From contig JAMPIC010000009.1 in NCBI GenBank assembly GCA_023663025.1, positions 10,475 to 74,474 on the forward strand: a stretch of DNA of 64,000 nt, in the 5' to 3' direction. Position 1 is the first letter of the stretch, and the number at the start of each line of letters is the position of its first letter. The notes beneath the pieces were generated by a model. It worked only from the letters and a program-made list of their open reading frames with translations, was not told the DNA's origin and did no database searches. Made by a program: the position numbers and the translations under genes. Below are positions 1 to 8,733 of the stretch, in pieces. The stretch is from Prevotella sp. (GTDB taxonomy: Bacteria; Bacillota; Clostridia; Oscillospirales; Ruminococcaceae).

Positions 1-2
1 TG

Positions 3-2573
3 AAGCTTATCGGCGTTACGGGCACTAACGGAAAAACCACTCTCGCAACCATGATAAAGGAAATCTTAGCCGCCAAGGGACACCGCGTGGGCTTTATCGG
101 CACAACGGGCGCGCTCATCAACGGAAAACCCGTTCAGACCGACGGTTCTACCCCCACCACCCCCCGCGTGTACGAGCTGTATAAGCTGTGGTACGACATG
201 GCGAAAAGCGGCTGCGACTGCGTTGTAATGGAGGTATCCTCCTTTGCGCTGGCACAGAACAGAATAGGTCCCGCAAAGTTCAGGCTGGCTGTCTTTACCA
301 ATCTTTCCCGGGATCATCTGGACTACCACGGCGATATGGAAAGCTACTACGAAGCCAAGAAAAAGCTTTTCACCGAGCACTGCGAAACAGCCGTTATCAA
401 CATCGACGACCACTACGGCATGAGACTTTACGAAGAGCTTGCCAAAAGCGGCGTGGAAAGGATATCCTGCTCCATAAGCGGACAGCCCGCCGACCTTAAG
501 GGAAACAAAATCAAGTTTGAAAACGGCGTTACCCGCTTCTGGGTGAGCGCGGCAAATAAAAATTACCCCTTTTCGCTGCCTATGATGGGACTTTACAACG
601 TCCTTAACGCGGCGCAGGCGATAGCCGTCTGCGTAAAGCTGGGAATGCCCGTAAACTCCATAGCCTCCGCGCTGGGAGGATTTCCCGGCGTAAAGGGAAG
701 ATGCGAGTTTATCCCCACGGGCAGGGACTTTACGGTAATATGCGACTACGCCCATTCACCCGACGCTCTTGAAAATATGCTGCCCAATATCAAGGAAAAC
801 TGCAGCGGACGGCTCATATGCCTGTTCGGCTGCGGCGGCGACAGGGACAAGACCAAACGTCCCCTTATGGCGCAGGCGGCGGAAAAATACGCCGACCTTG
901 TGATCGTCACCTCCGACAATCCGAGAAACGAAGACCCCGAAGCCATCATCGACGATATCGTCGCGGGACTTGAGCATATCAAGCCCTATATGAGAATAAC
1001 CGACCGCAAAGCCGCGATCCGCAGGGCGATAACCATTGCGGAAAAGGACGACATAATCGTCCTTGCGGGCAAGGGTCACGAGGACTATCAGATACTGAAG
1101 GACGATGTTCATGTACATTTCGACGAGCGCGAGATCGTAAAGGAAATAATGCAGAGCTACGTCCGCAGACGGTACGACCCCGAAATGTACGAAATGATGA
1201 CCGTAAACGAAATAATGGACGTAACCGGCGGAAAGCCTTTCTCCGTAAGGAATTTTGACAGGCGGATACCCATGTCCCAGTTCTTTTCCGACACGCGGGA
1301 CGCTGTTCAGGGCGGCGTTTTCGTCGCGCTGAAAGGCGAACGCTTCGACGGACACGACTTCGCCCGTCAGGCTATCGACAAGGGCGCGGTACTGGCAATA
1401 ACCGAAAGAACCCTCACGAACGTCCCCGGCATTGTGGTGAAAAGCAGCCGCAAGGCTCTGCTCGATCTGTCCCGCCACCACAGAATGAAATTTGACCTCG
1501 TCGTGACGGGTGTTACGGGCAGCGTGGGCAAGACCTCCACCAAGGATATGATCGCCCTCGCGCTGTCCTGCAAGCACAGCGTCTATAAGACCGAGGGAAA
1601 CCACAACAACGAAATAGGTCTGCCCTTTACCGTTTTCGGACTGAACCGAAGCTGCTCGGCGGCTGTGCTTGAAATGGGAATGTCCGACTTCGGGGAGATC
1701 GAAAGGCTCTCCAAAGCCTCGAAGCCGAACATCTGCGTTATAACCAATATCGGGCATTCCCACATAGAAAATCTCGGTTCGCAGGAGGGCATTCTGGACG
1801 CGAAGCTGGAGATACTCAAGGGCGCGGACAGAAAAGCTCCGCTGATAGTCAACGGCGACGACAGGCTTCTCGCTCCCCTTAAAGAGGAGTACGAAGGCTA
1901 CCGGGAGGTCATAACCTACGGCATAGACAACCCTGAAGCGGACTACAGGGCAACCGAGATATGCACATATCCCGACAGAATGTACTTCAACATAAGACGC
2001 GGGGACGAGATGATATGCGACGTTGCGCTGTTCTGTCCGGGACGGCACAACATCTACAACGCCCTTGCCGCCGTATGCGTTGCGGTAAAAGCGGGCTGCG
2101 ACCCCGTCGCCGCCGCGGAAATGCTCAGCGGCTTTCAGCCCGATTCCCTGCGGCAGCACATTCAGAAGCGGGGCGAACAGACCGTTATCGCGGACTGCTA
2201 CAACGCATCCCCCGACTCCGTGAAAGCGGCGATAGACGTGCTCTGCGAGATGAAGCCCAAAGAGGGCGGCAGGCGCGTAGCCGTCCTGGGAGATATGCTG
2301 GAGCTGGGCGACAAGTCCGAGGAACTGCACAGAAAAGTGGGCGAGTACGTCGTTCAAAAGGGCGTTGACCTGATGGTCTGCTACGGCAAAAACGCCGCCG
2401 CCATCGCCGCCGGAGCGGACGCTCTCGGTATGCACGCGGGCAGCTCCGAGGATATGAAAACCGTGCTTAACTTTATGAAATACAAGCTTAAACCCAATGA
2501 TATCGTGCTGTTCAAGGCAAGCCGCGGTATGCACATGGAGGAGCTTATCGAGGAATTCTACAAGGACTGCTGA
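3..2573 (+). CDS. murE-murF: MurE-MurF fusion (5' partial)
   Basis: Two consecutive peptidoglycan-precursor ligases in one reading frame. The frame is open from base 3 and the first codons already encode the MurE ATP loop (GVTGTNGKTT), so the MurE N-terminal UDP-binding domain and the start codon lie outside the window. MurE adds the third stem-peptide residue; the DNPRNEDP motif (about nt 914-937) is the DNPR type linked to meso-diaminopimelate. From about nt 1184 a complete MurF follows without a stop, with its own P-loop (TGVTGSVGKTSTK, about nt 1502-1540); MurF adds D-Ala-D-Ala. MurE and MurF are usually separate proteins, so the fusion is notable, though known fused examples may exist. 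Cytoplasmic. mraY follows after 58 bp, consistent with one dcw operon. The linker between the ligases is short (around nt 1150-1190). Confidence 0.93.
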   Translation, partial: KLIGVTGTNGKTTLATMIKEILAAKGHRVGFIGTTGALINGKPVQTDGSTPTTPRVYELYKLWYDMAKSGCDCVVMEVSSFALAQNRIGPAKFRLAVFTNLSRDHLDYHGDMESYYEAKKKLFTEHCETAVINIDDHYGMRLYEELAKSGVERISCSISGQPADLKGNKIKFENGVTRFWVSAANKNYPFSLPMMGLYNVLNAAQAIAVCVKLGMPVNSIASALGGFPGVKGRCEFIPTGRDFTVICDYAHSPDALENMLPNIKENCSGRLICLFGCGGDRDKTKRPLMAQAAEKYADLVIVTSDNPRNEDPEAIIDDIVAGLEHIKPYMRITDRKAAIRRAITIAEKDDIIVLAGKGHEDYQILKDDVHVHFDEREIVKEIMQSYVRRRYDPEMYEMMTVNEIMDVTGGKPFSVRNFDRRIPMSQFFSDTRDAVQGGVFVALKGERFDGHDFARQAIDKGAVLAITERTLTNVPGIVVKSSRKALLDLSRHHRMKFDLVVTGVTGSVGKTSTKDMIALALSCKHSVYKTEGNHNNEIGLPFTVFGLNRSCSAAVLEMGMSDFGEIERLSKASKPNICVITNIGHSHIENLGSQEGILDAKLEILKGADRKAPLIVNGDDRLLAPLKEEYEGYREVITYGIDNPEADYRATEICTYPDRMYFNIRRGDEMICDVALFCPGRHNIYNALAAVCVAVKAGCDPVAAAEMLSGFQPDSLRQHIQKRGEQTVIADCYNASPDSVKAAIDVLCEMKPKEGGRRVAVLGDMLELGDKSEELHRKVGEYVVQKGVDLMVCYGKNAAAIAAGADALGMHAGSSEDMKTVLNFMKYKLKPNDIVLFKASRGMHMEELIEEFYKDC

Positions 2574-2631
2574 ACGGGCGTCCCCCTGCGGACATAATCT
2601 GTCCATACTAAATTCAAAGGAGAACATTTAA

Positions 2632-3645
2632 ATGCCGTTCTGGATAAATATGACAGCCGCGCTGACAGCTTTCGGCGTATCGGCGGCCACGGGAAAATTT
2701 CTCATTCCGCTGCTTAAAAAGCTGCATTTCGGACAGACTATATATGAGAAAGGTCCCGCATGGCACAAAAGCAAGCAGGGCACACCGATGATGGGCGGCT
2801 TTATGTTCATAATCGGAACGGTCGCCGCCTCGGCTGTGGGATACGCCCTGTACCGCTTCCGCACCGCGAACGCGGCTTCTCTCCCCGACAATACGGGACT
2901 GTACCGCTTTCTGACGGGACTTGCTTTCGCGCTTCTGAACGCCTGCATAGGCTTTACCGACGACTACATCAAGGCGGTCAAGAAACAGAATTTGGGTCTC
3001 AAAGCCAAGCAGAAAATGATCATGCAGTTCATTCTGAGCGCGGCTTTCCTGTATGCGCTTTGGCTGCTGGGAGACCGCTCCACAGCTGTAGATTTCCCCT
3101 TTTTCGGGGAGATCGACTTCGGCGTTCTCTACTACCCGATCATGGTGCTGTACCTGATCTTCCTCACCAATGCGGTAAATCTCACCGACGGAGTGGACGG
3201 ACTGTGCGGCTCGGTAACGGTTATAGCCGGACTTTCCTTTGTAATGCTCTGCGCCGCCATGGGCGAGTGGGAGTATTCAATATTCGCAATGTCTTTGGCG
3301 GGAGCCTGCCTCGGCTTTCTCATATGGAACCTCCACCCCGCAAAGGTCTTTATGGGAGACACCGGTTCGATGTTCCTCGGCGGAGCTGTCTGCGCCCTGG
3401 GATTTGCCACGCACAAGCATCTGCTGCTTGCGCTCATAGCGATAGTGTACGTCCTCGAAGCGCTTTCTGTGGTGGTTCAGGTAACATACTTCAAGCTGAC
3501 AAAGGGCAAAAGACTTTTCAAAATGTCCCCCATACATCACCATTTCGAGATGTGCGGCTGGTCGGAATACAAGATAGTGATAGCGTTTTCCTCCGCCGCC
3601 CTTATCGCGGGGATAGCGGCGAACCTTATCTATAACCTTTTATGA
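2632..3645 (+). CDS. mraY: Phospho-MurNAc-pentapeptide transferase
   Basis: Membrane enzyme that moves phospho-MurNAc-pentapeptide from UDP to undecaprenyl phosphate, giving lipid I. At 337 residues it has family length and about ten hydrophobic segments. Family motifs are present in order: a DDYIK acidic motif with the following basic stretch, NAVNLTDGVDGL, MGDTGSMFLGG and the late HHHFE motif, all tied to catalysis in MraY/WecA-type transferases. The start follows AAAGGAG with 8-9 bp spacing. It sits directly between murE-murF and ftsW, the usual dcw order. Confidence 0.97.
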   Translation: MPFWINMTAALTAFGVSAATGKFLIPLLKKLHFGQTIYEKGPAWHKSKQGTPMMGGFMFIIGTVAASAVGYALYRFRTANAASLPDNTGLYRFLTGLAFALLNACIGFTDDYIKAVKKQNLGLKAKQKMIMQFILSAAFLYALWLLGDRSTAVDFPFFGEIDFGVLYYPIMVLYLIFLTNAVNLTDGVDGLCGSVTVIAGLSFVMLCAAMGEWEYSIFAMSLAGACLGFLIWNLHPAKVFMGDTGSMFLGGAVCALGFATHKHLLLALIAIVYVLEALSVVVQVTYFKLTKGKRLFKMSPIHHHFEMCGWSEYKIVIAFSSAALIAGIAANLIYNLL

Positions 3646-3683
3646 CAAAATAATAAACGCCTTGCCGAAAGGAGGTACTTTTC

Positions 3684-4934
3684 ATGCGGAACGCGTCGAA
3701 CGCAGTCCCGAGCGGCAAAAGAAGAAGCGCGCCCAACGGGGATAACGTGCGGAAAAAAAGAATAACGTCCGAGGGGACTTCAAAAGCCTACCGCGAAAAA
3801 ATCGCCGTGGGACCCATAGATTACCCGTTTCTGCTCATAGTTATGATACTGCTTGTAATGGGCATTATCATGATGTTCTCGGCGGGCTACGCCTGGGCGA
3901 TCCGCGAGGAGGGCGGCGACGGCACAGCATATGTTCGCAGTCAGCTCGGAATGGCTTTGGTGGGACTTGTGGGAATGTTCTTCGCCTCGTTTTTCGATTA
4001 CCATTGGTTCAGAAAACCCATCATCGCCTACGGCTTTTACGGAATGTGCGTGGTGCTGCTGATACTGTGCCGCGTAGGACCTTTTAAGTACCCTCAGAAC
4101 GATTCCTACCGCTGGCTGAAATTCCCGGGACTTCCCTCTTTTCAGCCGTCGGAGCTTATGAAGCTTGCGATAATAATGCTGTTCGCCTATCTTATCTCGG
4201 TGAACTATTCAAAAATGAAATACTTCAAATACGGTATAGTTCCCTTTTTGGGATTTCTCGGCGTTGTTGCCGTACTGATGATGATACAGCCTCACCTGTC
4301 GGGAACCATCATCATCTGCTGCATAGGCATAATAATGATGTTCGTGGGCGGCTCGCGGGTCAAGCACCTGCTCGTTCTGGGACTTATCGGTCTGGCTGCT
4401 TTGGCGGCTGCGCTGTTCATACTGATCGAGGTAAAGGATTTCAGCTACTTTGAAAAGCGCATCCTGTCCTGGACAGACCCGTTCGGCGCGGAAGCCTCCA
4501 ATGCCACCTGGCAGACGAAAAACAGTCTTATCGCCATAGGCTCGGGCGGACTGTTCGGATTGGGGCTCGGAAACTCCCGTCAGAAATTTCTCTATCTTCC
4601 CGAAGCCAAAAACGACTTCGTTTTCGCCGTAGTCTGCGAGGAGCTCGGCTTCGTGGGCGCGCTCATGGTGATACTGCTGTTCCTGCTTTTCATCTGCCGC
4701 GGAATGTACATCGCCTCGAAAGCTCCCGACAAATACGGCATGATGCTGGCGGTGGGACTTACCGTTCAAATCGGCTTGCAGGCTCTGCTGAACATTGCCG
4801 TGGTAACGAACACCATACCCAATACGGGCGTTTCGCTCCCCTTTTTCAGCTACGGAGGAACGGCTCTTATCATGCAGCTTGTGCAGATGGGCATTATCCT
4901 GAATATATCAAGACAGTCCATAATAGAAACATAA
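3684..4934 (+). CDS. ftsW: FtsW/SpoVE-type lipid II polymerase
   Basis: SEDS-family polytopic membrane protein that polymerises glycan strands at the septum with a partner penicillin-binding protein. It has 416 residues, with a hydrophilic basic N-terminal tail of about 45 residues before the first membrane segment and a family-type C-terminal region containing LPFFSYGGTALI. A GGAGG site ends 8 bp before the ATG. Its place between mraY and murG favours FtsW (or sporulation SpoVE) over the elongation paralogue RodA; the sequence alone does not separate FtsW from SpoVE with certainty. Confidence 0.92.
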   Translation: MRNASNAVPSGKRRSAPNGDNVRKKRITSEGTSKAYREKIAVGPIDYPFLLIVMILLVMGIIMMFSAGYAWAIREEGGDGTAYVRSQLGMALVGLVGMFFASFFDYHWFRKPIIAYGFYGMCVVLLILCRVGPFKYPQNDSYRWLKFPGLPSFQPSELMKLAIIMLFAYLISVNYSKMKYFKYGIVPFLGFLGVVAVLMMIQPHLSGTIIICCIGIIMMFVGGSRVKHLLVLGLIGLAALAAALFILIEVKDFSYFEKRILSWTDPFGAEASNATWQTKNSLIAIGSGGLFGLGLGNSRQKFLYLPEAKNDFVFAVVCEELGFVGALMVILLFLLFICRGMYIASKAPDKYGMMLAVGLTVQIGLQALLNIAVVTNTIPNTGVSLPFFSYGGTALIMQLVQMGIILNISRQSIIET

Positions 4935-4937
4935 ATC

Positions 4938-5049
4938 AGTTTACAGTTGATAGTTGATAGTTGATAGTTGATAGTTGACAGTTAAAAATCTCATTTCCCC
5001 AACTGTCAACTATACACTATACACTGTACACTATAAACTGTACACCGTT
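4938..5049. repeat. Heptamer repeats forming an inverted repeat
   Basis: Between ftsW and murG, about four copies of the 7-mer AGTTGAT (around 4945-4976) are followed by related 7-mers in opposite sense (about 5000-5045, based on ACTATAC/ACTGTAC). The two halves are imperfect reverse complements and could fold into one long hairpin. It contains no credible gene. Tandem heptamers of this kind are known as spreading intergenic repeats in several bacteria; whether they act here is unknown. Confidence 0.8.
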
Positions 5050-5068
5050 AGGGGAGGGATATCAAAAT

Positions 5069-6250
5069 ATGCTGAAGGTACTGATGGCTGGCGGCGGTAC
5101 GGGGGGACATATAAATCCCGCCCTTGCCATCGCTTCGATAATCAAGGAACACCGTCCCGACGCGGAGTTCCTTTTCGCGGGAACTCCCGGCGGCATGGAG
5201 GCTAAGCTGATACCGAAAGCGGGGTACGATTTCGCCCCCATCAAGGTAAGCGGCTTCCAGCGGAAAATTACCCCGAAAAATCTTGTCCGCAACGCAAGGG
5301 CGGCGGGATATCTTGCCGCTTCGGGGCATCGCTCCAAACAGATAATCGACGGCTTCAAGCCGGATATCGTTATCGGTACGGGAGGCTACGTCAGCTATCC
5401 CGTTCTGGCGAAAGCCGTTCAGATGGGTATTCCCGCGGCTATCCACGAGCAGAACGCTTTCCCCGGGATAACCAATCGCCTGCTTTCAAAGCACGTTGAC
5501 GAGGTAATGCTCACCGTGGAGGAAGCTGCCGGACATTTAGACCCGGCGGCAAACTGCACCGTCACGGGACTTCCCGTGAGAAAAGGTTTCTCGGCGGGAG
5601 CGTTAAGCCGAGCGGAAGCCAAAAAGGAACTGGGTCTCGACGGGGGGCTGTGCATTTTCAGCTTCGGAGGAAGTCTCGGCGCGGGAGCGATCAACAACGG
5701 CGCGGCGGCTCTAATGAAGTGGGAAAAAGACGGCGGCATACCCGTGAACCATATCCACGGCTTCGGAAAAATGGGGCACGAAACTTTCCTGCCGAAGCTG
5801 AAAGAGCTTGGCATAGATTACGAAAACGACAAGCGGCTGATAGTGCGTGAATATTTCCATAATATGGACGTATGCACCGCCGCCGCCGACCTTATCATCT
5901 GCCGCAGCGGAGCGTCCACCATATCGGAGCTTCAGGCAATGGGCAGAGCCTCGGTGCTCATACCATCGCCGAACGTTACCGCAAATCACCAGTACCACAA
6001 CGCAATGGTTCTTGGACGGGCGGGAGCGGCTGTGGTCGTCGAGGAAAAAAACCTCACCGACGAACTGCTCACAGAAAAAGTCGGCGAGCTGATAAACGAC
6101 CCGCAGAAGCTTGACGTCCTCGCCAGACGAGCCGCCGAAACATACGTCAAGGACACTCCCGACAGGATATACGCGGTCGTTGAACGCCTGATAAACAAAA
6201 GCCTCGGGAAAACGCAAAGTCCGGGAGAAAATTCCTCCGAAACCGTTTAA
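5069..6250 (+). CDS. murG: UDP-GlcNAc transferase MurG
   Basis: Peripheral membrane glycosyltransferase that adds GlcNAc to lipid I, giving lipid II. The N-terminal glycine-rich loop (GGTGGHINPALA) and the GTGGYVSYP motif are diagnostic, and the C-terminal half carries the UDP-GlcNAc binding region with SGASTISE. At 393 residues it is slightly longer than the usual ~360, with a short polar C-terminal tail. The start follows AGGGGAGGG with suitable spacing. It continues the dcw cluster after a 134-bp repeat-bearing gap. Confidence 0.96.
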   Translation: MLKVLMAGGGTGGHINPALAIASIIKEHRPDAEFLFAGTPGGMEAKLIPKAGYDFAPIKVSGFQRKITPKNLVRNARAAGYLAASGHRSKQIIDGFKPDIVIGTGGYVSYPVLAKAVQMGIPAAIHEQNAFPGITNRLLSKHVDEVMLTVEEAAGHLDPAANCTVTGLPVRKGFSAGALSRAEAKKELGLDGGLCIFSFGGSLGAGAINNGAAALMKWEKDGGIPVNHIHGFGKMGHETFLPKLKELGIDYENDKRLIVREYFHNMDVCTAAADLIICRSGASTISELQAMGRASVLIPSPNVTANHQYHNAMVLGRAGAAVVVEEKNLTDELLTEKVGELINDPQKLDVLARRAAETYVKDTPDRIYAVVERLINKSLGKTQSPGENSSETV

Positions 6251-6285
6251 AAAGCAGCGGCGCAGCCCGCCTTTCACAAAAAACG

Positions 6286-6320
6286 CCTTACCGCATAATA
6301 TAAACCAAAAAGCGGTAAGG
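6286..6320 (+). promoter_or_regulatory. Hairpin overlapping the murA ribosome site
   Basis: CCTTACCGC (6286-6294) is perfectly complementary to GCGGTAAGG (6312-6320), a 9-bp stem with a 17-nt loop. The right arm runs into the AAGGGAG ribosome site (6317-6323) of murA, so the folded form would hide part of it. No U-run follows, so a terminator is unlikely. A role in setting murA translation is inference. Confidence 0.5.
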
Positions 6321-6331
6321 GAGCTGCCAAT

Positions 6332-7594
6332 ATGCAGAAGCTGGTTATAAACGGAGGCAAAAAACTTAACGGAGAGATACGCATTCAGGGGGCGAAAAAC
6401 GCCGCGCTGCCCATAATGGCGGCGTCTGTGCTGTGCGGGGAAAGCGGCGGGAAAATCACCCTGCGGAACTGCCCGAAAATATCGGACGTTTACGCCGCGA
6501 TGAGGATACTTACATATCTTGGCTGCAAAGCAAGCTTTGAGAACGGCACTGCCGTGATAATCCCCGAAAGCGTTTCCCGTCCCGAAATATCCGACGAGCT
6601 TATGCGGGAGATGCGTTCCTCCATATTTTTCCTCGGAGCGATACTCGGCAGAACGGGCAGATGCAGGATAACCCTGCCGGGCGGCTGCGACTTGGGACCC
6701 AGACCGATAGATATGCACATTTCCGCCCTGAGAAAAATGGGCGTTTCCATAAAAGAGGAATACGGCGCGCTGGACTGCCGCGCGGAAAAGGGTCTGCACG
6801 GGACGAAGATTTCCCTGTCCTTTCCCTCGGTGGGGACTACCGAAAACATCATGATGGCAGCCGCTCTCGCGGAGGGAACCACCGTTATCGGCAACGCCGC
6901 CCGCGAGCCGGAAATAGCCGACCTTGCCGGATTTCTCAACCGCTGCGGCGCGGAAATAAGCGGCGCGGGCGGCGGGAAGATCGTCATAAACGGCGTTAAG
7001 GAGCTTCACGGCTGCGAATATGAGATAATGCCCGACAGGATAGCCTGCGCGACCTATCTCGCGTGTACCGCTTCGGCGGGGGGAGAGCTTGTCATAAGCG
7101 GCTGCCGTCCTTGGGATACGGAAAGCATTCTTCCCGTGTTTGAGCAGATGGGCTGCAAGGTGGGCACTCTCGACGATAAAATCTACTTCAGCGCAGACCG
7201 TCCCCTGCGGGCGGTAAACCCCATACGGACTATGGTCTATCCGGGCTTTCCCACTGACGCGCAGGCTCCCGTTATGGCTTCCCTGTGCAAGGCGAAGGGC
7301 ACGTCGGTTTTCGTGGAGAATATCTTCGAGAGCCGCTACAAGCACGTTGCGGGACTTACCCGAATGGGTGCGGATATTCTTGTGGAGGGAAAAGTGGCGG
7401 TCATAGAGGGCGTGAACAGGCTGTACGGCGTAAAGACGGAAGCTCCCGACCTGAGAGGGGGAGCGGGACTTGTGGCTGCGGCTCTCGCCGCGGAGGGAAC
7501 AAGCGAGATAACCAACATTCACTACATCGACCGGGGCTACGAGGATATAGAGAACGTGCTGTCCTCGCTGGGCGCGGACATAAAGAGAGTGTAA
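6332..7594 (+). CDS. murA: UDP-GlcNAc 1-carboxyvinyltransferase
   Basis: Cytoplasmic enzyme for the first committed step of peptidoglycan synthesis, transferring enolpyruvate from PEP to UDP-GlcNAc; target of fosfomycin. At 420 residues it has the family length. The catalytic loop LPGGCDLGPRPIDMH keeps the cysteine (equivalent of E. coli Cys115) that reacts with fosfomycin. The early NAALPIMAA motif and the PTDAQAP segment also fit. The ATG is 8 bp from AAGGGAG. It lies between murG and ftsQ, as in other Clostridia. Confidence 0.97.
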   Translation: MQKLVINGGKKLNGEIRIQGAKNAALPIMAASVLCGESGGKITLRNCPKISDVYAAMRILTYLGCKASFENGTAVIIPESVSRPEISDELMREMRSSIFFLGAILGRTGRCRITLPGGCDLGPRPIDMHISALRKMGVSIKEEYGALDCRAEKGLHGTKISLSFPSVGTTENIMMAAALAEGTTVIGNAAREPEIADLAGFLNRCGAEISGAGGGKIVINGVKELHGCEYEIMPDRIACATYLACTASAGGELVISGCRPWDTESILPVFEQMGCKVGTLDDKIYFSADRPLRAVNPIRTMVYPGFPTDAQAPVMASLCKAKGTSVFVENIFESRYKHVAGLTRMGADILVEGKVAVIEGVNRLYGVKTEAPDLRGGAGLVAAALAAEGTSEITNIHYIDRGYEDIENVLSSLGADIKRV

Positions 7595-7619
7595 AAAGAT
7601 AACCGTGAAAGGAGCGGAC

Positions 7620-8516
7620 GTGAAAATGCGCGACAGCGCAAACGGCGGAAAGCCGCAAAAGCGAAAACGGAATATGTCGCTTCACTACGGCGCTGTGGCG
7701 CTGATAGTGATGATAATATTTACCGTCCTGTCTCTGACGGTGCTGTTTAATATCGAGACTGCCGTTGTGACCGGCTCGTCAATGTACACCGCCGAGGAAA
7801 TAGTCGCCGTCAGCGGCATCGAGGGCGGCGACAACATGATAAGGAAAAACCTCGGCAAGGCGGAGCAGGACATCACTTCCGAGCTTGTCTACATAGAGGA
7901 AGCGCATATCAGACGGAAGCTCCCCTCTTCGGTGGAAATAACGGTCTTTCCCTGCACTGAGACCGCAAGCCTCCAATGCGAGGACGGCTACATGATAATC
8001 AGCGGAACGGGAAAAATACTCAGACTGTCGGAAGAACCCGCCGAGGACACGCAGGTGTTCTTCGGAGCGGATCCCGCCGAGGAACTGAAGATCGGGGATA
8101 CGTTCAGATCCGAGGACGAAGCAAAGACCGACGTCGTTTTCAAGCTTACGGAGCTTGCGGAAAACAAGTTCGTGTCGGAAATAACGAGCTTCGACGTGAG
8201 CAACCGTCTCAATATAAGCTGCGTTTACGACAACAGAATAGACATAGAGCTGGGAGTAATTACCGACGCAGAATACAAATTCAAACTCGCAGACAAGATA
8301 ATTTCCACAAGGATATCGCCCGGCGCGGAGGGACGGCTGGAAATGCTGGAAAACGGCGGTCGGTTCCTCAGCAAAGCCGACCTGGAGCAGATCGACGAGA
8401 CTTTCAGGCGCAATTCCGAAAAGGCTTCGGAGACCGAACCGCCCGAGACCGTCTCCGATACGCCGGAGGAAACCCCCGAGGACACAAACACGTCAACAAA
8501 ACTTAATTTTGAGTAA
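7620..8516 (+). CDS. ftsQ: Cell division protein FtsQ/DivIB
   Basis: Bitopic division protein linking the cytoplasmic ring to septal peptidoglycan synthesis. A basic N-terminus is followed by one membrane segment (about residues 20-42) and an extracellular POTRA-like region (GSSMYTAEEIV to about 75 residues later), then a beta domain and an acidic Glu/Thr-rich tail. The GTG at 7620 has AAAGGAG 6 bp upstream; the ATG at 7626 is possible, while the upstream GTG at 7605 precedes the ribosome site and is unlikely. Placement between murA and ftsZ supports DivIB/FtsQ although primary sequence is weakly conserved. Confidence 0.85.
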   Translation: MKMRDSANGGKPQKRKRNMSLHYGAVALIVMIIFTVLSLTVLFNIETAVVTGSSMYTAEEIVAVSGIEGGDNMIRKNLGKAEQDITSELVYIEEAHIRRKLPSSVEITVFPCTETASLQCEDGYMIISGTGKILRLSEEPAEDTQVFFGADPAEELKIGDTFRSEDEAKTDVVFKLTELAENKFVSEITSFDVSNRLNISCVYDNRIDIELGVITDAEYKFKLADKIISTRISPGAEGRLEMLENGGRFLSKADLEQIDETFRRNSEKASETEPPETVSDTPEETPEDTNTSTKLNFE

Positions 8517-8564
8517 CCGTGTTTAGTAATTTTTTCTAAAATATAGTTTTTTTTGATAAAACCC

Positions 8565-8593
8565 TTGAAAAATTTTTTAAAGTATGTTAAAAT
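8565..8593 (+). promoter_or_regulatory. Sigma-A promoter for ftsZ
   Basis: TTGAAA (8565-8570), 17-bp spacer, TAAAAT (8588-8593). This leaves an untranslated leader of about 130 nt before the ftsZ start, in which CGGCAGC (about 8623) can pair with GCTGCCG (about 8686). Confidence 0.75.
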
Positions 8594-8733
8594 AAATGTT
8601 GTATATGTGGAAAGTGTCCCTTTCGGCAGCCGCTCCTATCCGCGGGACTGACGGAAATCGGCATGAACGGCGTTTTTCGGCGCTGCCGCAGAATATGACT
8701 TTTTATGGAATTTAAATTAGGAGGACATTGTAA

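Noticed and set aside
756..2627. Long minus-strand open frame opposite murE-murF (623 codons)
   Set aside because: It lies wholly antisense to a well-supported gene, has no family motifs or ribosome site, and its openness is a by-product of the codon bias of the + strand gene.
5711..7522. Long minus-strand open frame opposite murG and murA
   Set aside because: Antisense shadow spanning two clear genes and their gap; no recognisable protein.
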